Source of the DNA: Pempheris klunzingeri
Taxonomy: Eukaryota; Chordata; Actinopteri; Acropomatiformes; Pempheridae
Direction of reading: 5' to 3'
Length of the DNA: 64,000 nucleotides
Assembly: GCF_042242105.1 (NCBI RefSeq)
Contig: NC_092019.1
Span: 12,148,328 to 12,212,327 of the forward strand
Shown: one piece after another, positions 12,208-24,505 of the stretch
Layout of the letters: every line of letters starts with the position of its first letter
How positions within the stretch are numbered: the stretch's first letter is position 1
Position numbers and translations under genes: made by a program
The notes under the pieces: generated by a model
The model's input: only the letters and a program-made list of their open reading frames with translations
The model's database searches: none
What the model was told of the DNA's origin: nothing

Positions 12208-15200
12208 ATGGCACTCTGTGTGAAGGCTGTGTGTGGTGGTGGTGTGGAGATGAAGCTTCACAGGATGCTGCTCGCTGGCTGTATGAACTGCACCAGGATG
12301 CATCTGTCATTTGGTGGGAACTTTTATCCAAAGCGCCTTTTTAGTTCTGTTTCCTCAAGACTTTGTAGAGCTCACTCAGGACTCTACCCACTGAAGTACG
12401 CTGTGCCACTTGGGGATAGAAACTTGGGATTTTACAGCAGGAGCTACAGGGATGTTGGTTCAAATGCACTCTGCAGTCAGACACTGCCTGTGTCAAGATG
12501 TCAACCTGGAAGATCTCCGTCTGCTGCTGTGGGAAAGGAAAACCTGCTGCAGGGAGGTGCGACATGGCCAGGTAAGGAGAAGAGGTGGTCAGTATACATA
12601 CTGAAAACACAACCTGTTTCTACAGCGTGCACATGCTGCTTTTACATTTTCCAGTTTTTTCAGTCAAGAGTTGTCAGTAACTAAACACCAGTCCATCCCA
12701 ACTGTAGTATTTCATGTGTTCATATTTCAATTGGAGCTGCAGTAATTGGTCGATTAATTGATTATTTCTCAACTACTAAGTTAATTGTCAGCTACTTTGA
12801 TGATTGATCATTGAATTGTTTTGAGTTATTTTTTAAGAAAAATGCACAAATTCTCTGATTTCAGCTTCTTAAATGTAAATATTCCTTACTGTTCCTTACT
12901 CCTCTATGACAGTAAACTGAATAACTTTGTGTTGTAGACAAAACAGTTTATTTGAGGATGTCATCTTGGCCTTTGGGAAATAATGACTAACATTTTATTG
13001 ACCAAACAACTAAGCGATTAATCAAGAAACTAATTGTTATTTGAAGCCCTAATTTCAGTACGTGTCTACATTATGTAGCTTGGCTGATAAATTGGCTGGC
13101 TAAAGTTACTGATATTTGCTTTTCATGGATATATTGGAACTGATGTATGTGTCTGTGGGTAAGTAACAAGAATTTGTTGTACAGAGATGCCAATGTGTGG
13201 TTGGTGATCCACAAACAGCTTGTTTTATCACATAGTTTGTCCAACAGAACATTTCTTCTTCTACTGTACAATATCCTATGTATTAATGTAGAAAATAAAT
13301 ATCAGTGATATATATCAGGCTCTAGCCTGCATAATTTAACTCTGGACTAGACTGACTGTAGATACATGTTTCAACTAGATAGATAGAGTGAGTGAGATTT
13401 ATGTTAGATATTCATCAGTTATTTCACTGCAGGATTTTTTTATAACATGAAATTGATTTGCCATTTTTGTAGCTACTCTGCTGTAAATGTTAATTTGTTA
13501 ATTTGCAATGGGGCAGTATACACATTTCTACTAAATTCTACTAAAAGAGCTGATTAGCCCTTTAAGATCATAGTGATTTAACCTCCAAAATGATGAATAT
13601 CAAGCTATTGAAAATAATACAGTTATGGTCCCAACAATACCAGACGACAGTATATTCATATTTTAATTAATCTTTATTGCTGAAGAAAAATATAAACAGA
13701 ATCTTTTTGAAGTGCATAAAACTGCATGTTTGTGTCTTTACATGTGTTTTAATTTTGTCTTTTCTTTGAACAGTGTCCTTCATCCGCCACAGAGTGACAG
13801 ACGCCACTCTTTCCAGTGTGCCTCCAGTTTTTGTGGTGGTAAGAGATGCACCAAGAGCAGTGAGCCGCAAACATTCAGTTGTTACGACCAATAGTTACAA
13901 CTATTAAATCTAAATCTCATTATCTGTTCTCTGGATTTAACCAGGATTTTCCAGATCCAACATTTGTCAACCTACTGTCATACATTATATTTACTGAAAT
14001 ACATTAAAACTGTTGTTAGTTTTAATTACTATTTTATTTGAGTGTCTTGTTTTATTTGTTTCACAGATGAAGTTTGACCAAGAGGGAAATGTGACAACAT
14101 TTGGTAGGTGCTGGAAAATACATTTTACTAATCTTTTATTAACCTCCAGCAAGCAAAATCAAGGTTGTCAATGAGACTGATGATTAGCTTTCTGTCTTAT
14201 CTTTTGACAGGACTGTAGATATCATTTTCAATATGTCATCAGAATACACTCTTAAATCTTAGCAATGCACAGTTGGGCTCACACTGCTACTCACTCTATC
14301 ATGTTTGAGGTCCTGCAACATGATGTTTTTTTTTTTTATAAGAGGAACCTGAAAGCAGTAGAGATGTTATAACCTCTGCCTTTGGTGTGGAGGCAGAGAC
14401 ATACTCTCTTGTATATATTACATACAGGGTTTGGACAAAGTCTTTAATAGTTTGAACACTGACACTTTGTTTCTGCACCTTTTCTGACTCCTCTGTTGCT
14501 GCAATTATGTTGGCTTACATAATTAACATTTGAAATGAAAGATCCCGTTGTCGTTCCTGGCATCTGACACAAGATAATAATCATGATCAAAACATACAAT
14601 TATTGTTAATATGAACAGCTGCTAAAAATAAATGAAGTGACAAACTACAGTCATTAATGTGTGTTATGAATTCTGTCACAGTTGTGTTTATAGTAACAAT
14701 TTAGATGAGATGATAAAGGCTTCAATAATCTGGAAATGTTTGGATTAGCTACCTTGAAATGGCTTTAAAAGTGCTTGCATCTTACTCGTAAAAAGCTGTA
14801 TGAACCCTGAACTCATTTCTCCGCTTCTGCTCCTCTTCTTTCTTTTTCCTCTTGCAGAGAAGAAGAAAACAGAGCTTTGCCAGGAGCTGAGTCTTCAGGC
14901 CCGAGACCTTCGCTTTCAGCACAGCACCAGCCTCACTGCTAGGAACAACTGCATTATCATACGAATGGAGGTACACTCTCTTTCTCTCTTAGAAACACAC
15001 TTTGAGAATGATTAGACATTTCTGTTCTCAACTATATCATCTTTGATCTGGCTGATAGGAATAATTTTATGGCCTTAATTCTAAGCCACACCACTGGTAA
15101 TAATAACAACAGTTTTTCTTTCATGGTCACTAATATGTTAACAGCTCTGCATAACACTTAAATCAACTTCTCCCAGTGACGCAGCCCTCACTGCATCTCA

Positions 15201-18200
15201 ATTTTAAACCACAGGTATTCAGCCTGTTTGTAAATGAGATGTGTGTGTGTGTGCCAAGAGGATGACACAGTCTAGTAAAATAATGCAAAAAGGAAAGATG
15301 TGTGCAGGCACAGTATCATCACACCATCTCACTTAGTTGCGAGGACATTCCCTAGCCCGCCCCACTGTTGACTGTCCTCCAGAGGGCGTGCTGGAGAAGG
15401 TGTAATAGAAGACGCAAGAGTCTGAGCGGCTTATCATTTTACAGAAAGAAATAGTTTCTCCTGGCTGAGGCAGATCATGTCTGGTCTCCACCATTGTCAC
15501 ACTGAGGTAGCCACAGTCATGGTCACACCTGATGATCAGAGAGAGAACCCAGTCAAATCAAGAAATATTCCTACATAACAATACCAGTAAATTACATTTA
15601 AATGCGTATTAATAAACTACTTTGGAGATTTTCTAGTATCAATACTCTAACATGATGGATTTCACAGCACAGTTTTGAGATAAATAATGTTGATGATAAT
15701 GATAATTGTCCTGAAAATAGCATAGGTGTTTCACTCCATATCATCATTAGAACATGTTGTATTAAAAGCAGCCGTGCTCTCACGTGTATTTCTTTGGTCC
15801 TGTACCGAACGCCCGACACTCCACACACACCATGTGTTGCTGACATCTGTTCTGACAAGTAGGGCAGGTCTCGCAGGTCGGGCCTGCGTACGGTGGCTCA
15901 CATTTACATGAGCCGCACTCACACGTCCCTTTATTGTTACACAGCATCTGGTTTTCTGCCATGCAGGAAGCAGTTTCCATGGAGCAGCCACAGTCTTCGC
16001 CGGTCCAGTCGTCATCACAAATGCAGCGTCCACACATGCACTTCCCATTTCCTCCACATATTCTGTTAGACAAAGAGTTCATTCTGTTAAATGTAGGCCC
16101 ATTTCTATAATCAAGTAGAATTAAAAGCGAAGTAAGTTCTGGAGCAGAAAGTGCTCACTAATCATCACATATTATACCTGTTGTTGTGGTACGCACAGTC
16201 AAAGTTGCTGCACTCGCAGAATTGTCCGCTGTATCTTTCTTCTGGGTTTTCTCGCCTCTCGCACTCACAGAAGCCCTCTACACACTTCCCCCTACCGCTG
16301 CACACGGGGGCGTTCGGGCCAGATCGACAGAAGTCTTCATTTGGTGAAAACATTGAATCCAGGTCACTCTGACACTGCAGTCCAGTGTAAGGCTCATAGC
16401 ACTCACACTGGCCACACACCAGAGCCCCTTGGCCACTGCAGCCAAGGCTGTTTTCCTCATGGTTTCTCGTGCAGTCACACTGACCTGGGGAAACATCTTA
16501 TCTTATTTTTTTTTCAGCAACTTACTCTGACTCTTTCAGTCTTTTAAAAAGACTTTTATCTCATTAATCAGTTTTGGGATTTTCTGTTATTCTGCTCTTT
16601 GATTGAATAATAGCAATAGCACAGTTCTGAAGCTCTACTCACACTCCAAAGTTATCTCTAATCTCACACTCAGTGAAAAGCCTCTGGGTGTGATGTGGAC
16701 AAACCAGGGCCCAGTCTTGTTCTGGCTTGAGTCGTCACTCTTACCGGGACACTGGAAGGCCTCAACTTTCACCTAGCGGAAAGAGACTTCATCATTATAA
16801 TATTTTTTTAAGAGCAAAGATGATGAAGCAAAACCTGCCCCTCATATAAGGAAGCTGTCCCCAAATTCCTGTGCAATATTTTTTGCTGACCTGTATGACC
16901 AGTGGGTTTCCACTCGCAATGCTACTCATTGTGATGTTAACTCCCGCTGGCGCAGCGCTGGTGTCCATCGTCAGCTCTGTGATTGCCTGGTCTGTAGGCA
17001 CGGTGATAATGAGAGGGAAAGACTGGCTCACACCCGGCCGCAAACGGAGGGACAGCTCCTGTGGCTGGAGGAACAAAGCTCCGGCATTTGCTGGCTCAGT
17101 GCTGCAGAGGTTCAGCAAGATTATCAGTAGAAGTCGTTACAGACTGGAACAAATAATGACACTGTAATCTAACAAGTGTCATATCAGCTTGGGGTGATTT
17201 GGTGTTGTACTCCCTGTTATTTAAGCTGATAAGACTGATTTTACCAGGCAGACTTGATGTGTACAGATTTTTGTAACAAAGCTTTAAATCAGGATACTCA
17301 CCTGCTGCCATTCTTGACAACCTGCACACTGCCCTGAGGGTTATACAAATAAGTTTTACGACAGCCTGCTCTCTGCAGCCTCTTTGAGGTATGACAGCGG
17401 ATGTTAGAGCGAGGGGCCGTGCACCAAGCACACTCAGGTCCAGACTGGATGCATTCATCGCAGTTGGAGGCAGATGTGAGACATGTTTGTTCTTTGGCCA
17501 AGCTCGGACATAACAGACCCAGAACCAGGCAGAGACGGAGCAGCTTCACAGCCATCCTGCAGCCAGAACAGAGTCACTGGGGCGATGTACTTATCAATTT
17601 TAATAAAATCTAGGATGAAAGTCAACTAGTTAAATACAGCTGTATATGATAAATAGGCCAACAATTAGTAAGTTAAAGTTATTTTTAAAAAGTTTGTTTA
17701 TTTGTTTTCTTTACTTGTTTGCAGTGTCTTATTCTCCTTCTGTACGGACAACTCATGTTTTCTTAATATTCATTTCTCTTCTTTGTTTAATGGGACACAC
17801 AAGAATAACATCCAAATAAGATTAATTCTTTTACTTAATTAGACTGATAAATGATAAAGATGCCAGCATGGATTCAGGCCTTGTTAGAAAGTCAAGCAGG
17901 ACTGTAATTAATAATTGACTGCTCCATTAAGACGCCTAATATATGTTGTTGATACTTTCAGTGTGCAGCCTGCTTCATGTTTCTCTGGTTATATTATTGA
18001 TTATGTGCTGAATAAACTAAAACACAGAATCAGAGCCGTGCTGGTGCATTACCTGAAGTATGGAAAGCTTTCTGTGCTGTAGCTGCGTCTTGGGGCTACC
18101 AGCCTCTGCACACTGACACACCGACATGCTTCAGTTTTATATTGGCTGTGTGTGAACGCTGCGGTGAGACCCAGGATGCAGAGTCTGATCACCGATCCTG

Positions 18201-21200
18201 ATTGGTGCAGCTGTTTTGGGTATCTGATTGTGTCTTTAGAAAACAAACACAGAAGTGTACTTCTAGCAGATCAGCGTGTGTGATTTCACAACAGTTTTTC
18301 ATTGGTCGTGTCTCTCACGGCAAATATTTACAGATCAGAGTCAACTGTTGGGACTGCAGTCATCCACATGCAGTTCTGCAGGCACTGACACATTCACATT
18401 AACATAAGAATTGTTCTAAAAAGCCATGGATCAAATTGCTTCAAAACATTTAAGTCATTTCAGTCTTCAACAAGTAGCCTGAAATTCTGAATGAAGTTTT
18501 ATGTGTTTGCATCCAGGGAGTATACATTCCAGTGTTTTCTTATGCCGCTAAGCGGCTAGCTGACCCCTCATCCCTGTGTTTCTCCTCAGACTTTGAAAAC
18601 CATCATAACCCCGCAGTCCCTGTTGGTGTTGGATTTTCGTGGTGTTGGGCTGGAACGCTGGCTGGTACTGGACCTGGCCCCTCAGCTAGCATCGCAGACA
18701 CATTCTCTGCCCTTTGAGTTCAGAGCACTGGAGGCCATACTGCAGCACAAGGTGAGACAGATCACAGAAACACTGCCTGTCTGTGTATTTAAACATGATC
18801 TGATCTAGATAAAACCTGCCTGCAAGTTGGGGACATCCACGAAGCTCTGTTCTGAGATAATGTGAAGCATGTTTGTTGATATAGATGTCTTTGTGTATCT
18901 GTGTCAACAGGTCAACACTCTACAAACTCGGCTGAATGATGTCGAACCAGTAATATTGGACACATTGGAATCATTAGTGGATCCTAAAATCCTTTCTGCT
19001 GATAGAAGTAAACTACATGTACTGCTGCAGAACAGCAAGAGGTAATGCGCACAACCATATACACTGATATAATTTGCAAATTTCAGGATTGTAATGCTTT
19101 TCTGTCTTATGGATATGAGGAACTGATAAGCATTCCTGGGAAGGCTCAGGCTCAATGTGGCAGCGTCAGACCTAAACATTTACGGCACATATTTTGTTTT
19201 GTCTCCCTCTCTGTTTCCCTCTCGTCTCTGGCAGCTTGTCAGAATTGGAGACGGACATAAAAGTTTTTAAGGACTCCTTGCTGAAGATTTTGGATGAGGA
19301 CGAGATCATTGAAGAACTCTGCCTGACCAAGTGGACAGACCCGAGAGTTTTGTATGTTACACGTGCACTCACGTACATTTGCGTGAATCCTAAAAGTAGT
19401 TCATCTTAAAAGCTCCTTTAAAGTCCCAGCAGTGGTTGTAGCAAGAGATAAGAAAGGATAAGACTTTCTAGATTCCCAAGGTGTCAAAGTCTTTTTTTTC
19501 CCCTTTGAGCTGTGCTTTTCTGCACCATTGTTGTCATTGGTGATTGTGAGGTAAAGTTTGGACTGGTTGCAGATAAATACATTTAATTTGTATACTTGCA
19601 AATGTATAATTTTCTCACCCTACTTAGAACTAATCGCAGAAATGTATAGCAGTAACCCTCCCTTTGCCACAAACTAGACTTGAACATTTAATGATGGTGA
19701 GTGTGGAAATTACACCAAATATGGAAATATTCCATGGACCCTCAATCTTGTGATCCAAAGTTAGACTTCTTATCCATTAGGCCACGCCATCAGTTGCGTA
19801 ATTCATGTGACACTTAACAGACTCAACTGTCAAACTGGAGAGCTGTAATACAACAAATTTTCTTGGATTTTTTCCCAACAAACTTCACATGTGGTGAAGG
19901 ACATTATTAAAATTGTCAAAATTTGTCATTTTTGGAAAATGCAGTTGTATTTTCCATTTTTATTAGAAAATATGGCATATAAATGGTTTGCTGAAAGTTT
20001 TTGTAAGCTCCAGGCCTATTATTGAGTGTTACAGATCTTTGTGTGCATCTTTGCATAAACATACTGTCTGCCTGTCTCTCTAGTGAGGAGAGCAGTCTGG
20101 GTATTGACCACGCAGAGGAGATGGAGCTGTTATTGGAGAATTACTACTTGCAGGTAGTGCTTCTTATTTAAGCCCCGAAAGAGTTGGATAGAAAAAAGTT
20201 TCACTTCTCTTCATTAAAATGAAATATACTACTGTTAACTAATGCATCCCCCAACACCGAATTAATTTAACTTAATACTGACATTTTGAAAGAGCTGAGC
20301 CACTCACCACTCTGCTTCACACTAGAGCTGAAAGGCATTTTCACACTAGTCTCAACATCAAGACGTTAATTATGCTAACTTGATCCTTTATTGTGCTGTT
20401 GATTCGGTCCTAATGCCCTTCTTATTTAGTTTGTTTAAATTAAAAACGTGTAAAACAGAGTGAGTGAGCTGTTGGTCGTGTTGAGGGCTCATTCAGTGAC
20501 TGTGAACTGCTCCATGCAGGCTGAGGAGCTGGGGAACAAGGCCAGAGAGCTGAAAGGGCTGATAGACGACTCTGAGAGCGTCATCTTTATCAATCTGGAC
20601 AGGTACACACACACACACACACACACATACACTGGGTATACAGTATCCTTTGAGGGCAATGCACATAGGAATTAAGACGTGAGCAGTGTGTAAGAGCTCT
20701 ATCATCGAATCCACACTGACCTTGGCCTTCTGTAACCAGCTTTTTGTGTCTGGATATCCCTCAGCAGCTCTCCCTGGGAGCTGAGTGGACAGCAGTCGGC
20801 TAGCCTGCCTTCACCAGGCCGACTGACATCAGAAAGTCACTGAACCAAAAAAAATTTCATGTCAGCTCCATGGGAAGGAATCAACAGTGTTTGCATGTTG
20901 ATTTTATTTCCCCAGCGTGTGTTGGGAATCTCTCTGTAAAATTAAACATCAGTCACTGGCAGACTAGGAGCCTTGACCAGCAAAGTAGTTTATAAGTTCA
21001 AAACATATGTACAGCAGAGTATTTGAGTGATTTAAATGGCTGCCTGTGCAGTTAATGTGACAAAAATAAACGAAGTATAAAAAAATGTTCGGGTTTCTCT
21101 GCAAGACACAAAAAAACAATGTTTTTCATCATTGATCATTCATTTAATAAAATGGAAGTGCATCTGTTCCGTAAGAAGCTTTCTATGTGGGTTGCACATT

Positions 21201-22024
21201 ACTTTTCCTACATTACATCCTACAAACATAAAAGACATATTCTAAGTCCTCTTGAAACAAAATGACTTATTTGCTCTTCCTGTGCTGCCTGTTTTATTCC
21301 AGCCATCGTAATGTGATGATGCGCTTGAATCTGCAACTCACGATGGGCTCCTTCTCCCTTACCCTGTTTGGTCTGATAGGGGTGGCCTTTGGAATGAATT
21401 TGACGTCGTCCTTTGAAGAAGTGAGACAGCTTCCTGCTAAAGAACTCTGTTAACATGAGTGTTTTCTGGCTTGTTTACATTTTATATTGTTGTAAGACTT
21501 TGTGTTTTAGGCTGATTTTCTTTCCATGCCATGTACATTTGTCTAATGTATTTTGATTCATTTTGGTCTATGTGTTCAGATGTGCATACTTAACCTTTTT
21601 GTATGCTTAAACCCACATACATTCATGTGTTTGACTGTTTGTTACCAGGACCCTCGTGTTTTCTGGCTGGTAACAGGCTTCATGTTCTTGGGCAGCGGGC
21701 TGATATGGAGACGACTGTTGTCTTTTCTTGGACGACATCTTGAGCCTGCATTACCCCCACTAGTAATACAAATGCACACACACACACACACACACACATA
21801 CATGAGCCTCTAAAAAAACGTTTTCTCATTATATGTTCAATATAATGCCGTATGGAGAACAGTCCTCACCACTCTTCACCCTAAATAGCTGAAATAAATT
21901 ACTGTGCATACTTTTATTTAACAAGAGCAGTTCCTCAGTGTCATTTCTCCTATTTGTGTTACAGATCCCTCCAGTTTGGAAAAGAAATCTGAAAGCAATG
22001 GACATCAAGGCAGGAGTGAGATAA
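12208..22024 (+). CDS. mrs2: Mitochondrial magnesium channel MRS2
   Basis: Twelve exons: 12208-12571, 13774-13838, 14067-14103, 14858-14970, 18590-18751, 18911-19041, 19235-19351, 20084-20153, 20520-20602, 21303-21420, 21649-21762, 21965-22024. All junctions are phase-consistent, giving 477 aa. MRS2 is the pentameric Mg2+ channel of the inner mitochondrial membrane. Exon 1 encodes an Arg/Ser-rich presequence. Exons 2-9 encode the matrix alpha/beta and long-helix domain (blocks [48 protein letters not shown]). TM1 ends with the selectivity motif GMN at residues 411-413, followed by an acidic loop and TM2 ([20 protein letters not shown]). An in-frame ATG 14 codons downstream is an alternative start. 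Intron 4 (14971-18589) contains the antisense integrin-beta-like gene. An AATAAA lies at 22407-22412. Confidence 0.96.
12733..13052. mobile_element. hAT-like non-autonomous element
   Basis: Located in mrs2 intron 1. The left end GGAGCTGCAGTAATTGG and the right end (reverse complement TTAGGGCTTCAAATAACAAT) form imperfect inverted termini. The interior carries the CGATTAATTGATTATTT and TTTCAGCTTCTTAAATGT blocks I recall from a very common fish hAT-type MITE. Confidence 0.6.
15333..17555 (-). CDS. Integrin-beta-like secreted protein lacking the beta-I domain
   Basis: Six coding exons: 17555-17302, 17101-16891, 16772-16643, 16484-16178, 16062-15784, 15528-15333. Phases 2, 0, 1, 2, 2 match exactly and give 458 aa. 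Order: signal peptide (1 to about 21), PSI domain ([16 protein letters not shown]), hybrid domain (about 85-198), four I-EGF modules (about 199-380; [43 protein letters not shown]), and beta-tail domain ([32 protein letters not shown]) followed at once by TAA. Two canonical parts are absent: the beta-I/VWA domain normally inserted in the hybrid domain, and the transmembrane plus cytoplasmic tail. The hybrid halves are fused inside one exon. The gene is antisense within mrs2 intron 4, with its own TATA box and noncoding first exon. The closest remembered relatives are beta-1/beta-7 type integrins. Function unknown; it could be a soluble matrix or decoy protein (inference). Confidence 0.88.
18053..18110 (-). 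other. Noncoding first exon of the integrin-beta-like gene
   Basis: Minus-strand sequence ending CTTCAG followed by GTAATG (donor at 18052-18051), lying 25-30 bases downstream of a TATA box. The start codon exon has its acceptor (TGCAG) one base before the ATG at 17556, so an upstream noncoding exon is required and this is the best candidate. The exact start is inferred. Confidence 0.6.
18135..18145 (-). promoter_or_regulatory. TATA box with adjacent CCAAT
   Basis: On the minus strand the sequence CCAATATAAAACTG carries TATAAAA at 18141-18135 directly after CCAAT. It is correctly placed for the noncoding exon of the nested integrin-beta-like gene and argues that the gene has its own regulated promoter inside mrs2. 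Confidence 0.6.
19734..19793 (-). pseudogene. Degenerate tRNA-Arg(TCG)-like sequence
   Basis: On the minus strand GCGTGGCCTAATGGATAAG, then GTCTAACTTTGGATCACAAG, then ATTGAGGGTCC follow the D-arm, anticodon arm and start of the T-arm of vertebrate tRNA-Arg(TCG). The anticodon position is mutated (TTG-like) and the T-arm and acceptor 3' strand are lost. It lies in mrs2 intron 7, so it is a tRNA pseudogene or the head of a tRNA-derived SINE. Confidence 0.6.
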
Positions 22025-23589
22025 TGCTCTACCTCCGCACTGTGAAATGCTGAGAACCTCCTACAGACTCTGCAGCTTTAAAGACCATGTTTTACCATCC
22101 TGGACCTCGTGATTTCTCTATAAAGCCAGGAGATTTGCATTTTTTAAACACACCTCGTTGTTTTCCTCTCCCGTGCCTACAGCAGCGTTTGAGACTGCAT
22201 CCAAATGTCCTCCTGCGTCCCCGTCATCATATTTCTTCTACCTTCAGACATGTGGAAAAAACATGTAGACACAAAGTATTACTGTGCCATCAGTGGTTGG
22301 ATGCGTGGGCGAGTGGCAGCACCGGAGCTAAAGTTGTACGTTCTCTCATTTCATAGATGAAAAATAGGTGGTGCGTTAAAGGATTAAATCCTATCAATTT
22401 AATTTAAATAAATGTGAACCGAGTTAACGTGTGAAGTCTAGTGTTAAGGTTTATTAAGTGTTCTGTTCTCTGTGATCAGTATGAAAGTAAGAATTTGCCT
22501 TTGTCAAGCTGAGTGGTGACACTGTGCGTCATCGTAACATTAGTCAGACATTAAGGACTTTTTTAACCCAAAGCATCGTAAGTATCATAAATCACTCTGA
22601 CGCCTTGTTGTGCACATTGAAAGCCTTACAGCAGTGGTTTTTGACCTGGGTGTCAAGATACCTTTAAGAGGGCATCAAGTAAATCAGAGGAGTCTTTGGT
22701 TGAACTGGTCAAAGCTGACAGACATATGCAACGTTTGGCTTTAAATTTCAGGGCTCTCAACCTAAAAATGTTGAAAAACCACTGCCTCGCAGAACTGTGT
22801 ATTTTTTCTAACAAACTTATTCAAACCCTCCACTTTTTGACTGTTTTACCTCTGTATTATATTTAATGCCTATAAAAGAAATATTCAGCGCTTTTTTGGG
22901 ATATTTCATGTTTTCTTTTTTTTTATCACAGTGGATCTAATTATTTTCTGACACCGACTTTTTAATGTTAAAACATAAACAAATAACTGTAGACTAACAT
23001 TAAATTTGTAGCACAAACATTCGCCTGTTTCAACCCTTGGCAGCAGGTACAGCTTTAACATTTAAAAAGTGTGAGTGTCAAAAAATCCTAATTACATTCA
23101 TGAAAAAGTTGTAAAATACAGATTAAATGACCATAATCACAAAGAAAAAGGGTAAAACCGTAATTTTATTTTCAATATTTCAGTGTCAGTTGTGACTTGC
23201 GGATGCTTTGTTGTTCCTTTGCTGTTCTGACCGCTCTTCTGCACTAGAGGGAGTCATATCTGCAGTTTAAATCCAGTTTATTAGCTGATGCCTCTACACA
23301 GTGATCAGCCCCTTATCATTGGTATGAAATGAGTACTGTATAAACAAGAGGAGATACTAAAATGTTTTTTTATGTATATTTAAAAATTACACTGCCACGT
23401 GTGAGAAGAAATGTATGTTGTTGCTCTAAATCACTGCACTTTATATGTCCTAACAACTTCATATAAATGTACTCTTTTGGTAAATTTAATGAGTTCCTCA
23501 AAATGCATCGTCGTTTTGGGAGTACATCAGTCTAACACTTATTACTAATGCATCCTGCAGTGATGGGTTCTCCCTCCCACAGAGGTGCA

Positions 23590-24240
23590 GTCTAAGTACA
23601 TTTACTCAGGTGCTGTACCGAAGTATGAATTAGAGTAACTAGTACTTCTTTTGCCACTTTCAACTTCGACTCCACTTCAGTTCAGAGGGAAGTATTTTAC
23701 ATTTTACTTAACTAAATGTATCTTTACAAATCCATATTTTTACATATAAAATGTGAAGAACGTATGAAATATGTTTTGTTGTGATCTAAAAGACCCAACA
23801 ATATATTCAAATCAAATCCAAAACTTAGTCTATTGACAGAAAATTAGTTGGCTATTTTGATAATTTAAATCGTTTTTAATGCAATAATATTTCATGGTTC
23901 CAGCTTCTCAGATGTAAGGACATGCTGTTTTTCCATTTAATTATTTTAATAGTTTTAAATTATTTCTAATAATTTTAAGGTTTAGACTGTTGGTTGTACA
24001 TTGGTTGGTTGTGTCGGTGTCACTTTGAGCGCTCTGTAATTGTGACAGCATTTCTCACTATTTTCAGTTATTTTCATAACCCAGAGGTAATCCAAAAATG
24101 CTCAAATTAGATTACATTTTATGTAATCTAAGGGATTATGTTACAAAAATGGCCATGTAATGTGTATGTGACAACTGACTTCATTTCAAAGTAATGAGGC
24201 CCACTCCTGGTACATGTCTGAATACTTCCTCCACCACTGT
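23590..24240. mobile_element. Fish MITE with CAGTGGTGGA-type termini
   Basis: The left part reads AGTCTAAGTACATTTACTCA with the stretch ACTCCACTTCAGTTCAGAGG, and the right end reads ACTTCCTCCACCACTG. These are the diverged ends of an abundant fish element that usually starts CAGTGGTGGAAAGTAA. An internal stretch at about 23820-23930 resembles the hAT-like repeat of mrs2 intron 1, suggesting nested insertion. Confidence 0.55.
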
Positions 24241-24327
24241 TCCCTAACAACACAGTGTTTTCTTAACCTACAGAAAGTAAATACCAGCTGTTAAATGGTA
24301 CATTAAAGGGAACTCAGCCAAGTTCCA

Positions 24328-24331
<4 letters not shown>

Positions 24332-24405
<74 letters not shown>

Positions 24406-24443
24406 TGTCTCTGTGTCTCTGTCTGTCTGTCTGTCTGTCTCCA
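24332..24443. repeat. Long TG tract followed by TCTG repeats
   Basis: About 73 bases of uninterrupted alternating TG (24332-24404), then TCTG/TCTC tetranucleotide repeats. It ends about 35 bases before a cluster of CRE motifs upstream of sdc2. Alternating purine-pyrimidine of this length can adopt Z-DNA. Confidence 0.95.
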
Positions 24444-24479
24444 TAGAGAAACGCCCCCAGCTACGTACCTTCATCAGTG

Positions 24480-24505
24480 GACGTCACAGTGACGTGTTGA
24501 CGTCA
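24480..24505. promoter_or_regulatory. CRE cluster upstream of sdc2
   Basis: Three CREB/ATF-type cores in 26 bases: GACGTCAC at 24480-24487, TGACGT at 24490-24495, and a perfect palindrome TGACGTCA at 24498-24505. They sit about 250 bases before the sdc2 ATG in CpG-containing sequence, consistent with the proximal promoter. Confidence 0.6.

Noticed and set aside
15598-15858. Minus-strand 86-codon frame
   Set aside because: Out of frame with the in-phase I-EGF exon 15784-16062 and mostly intron.
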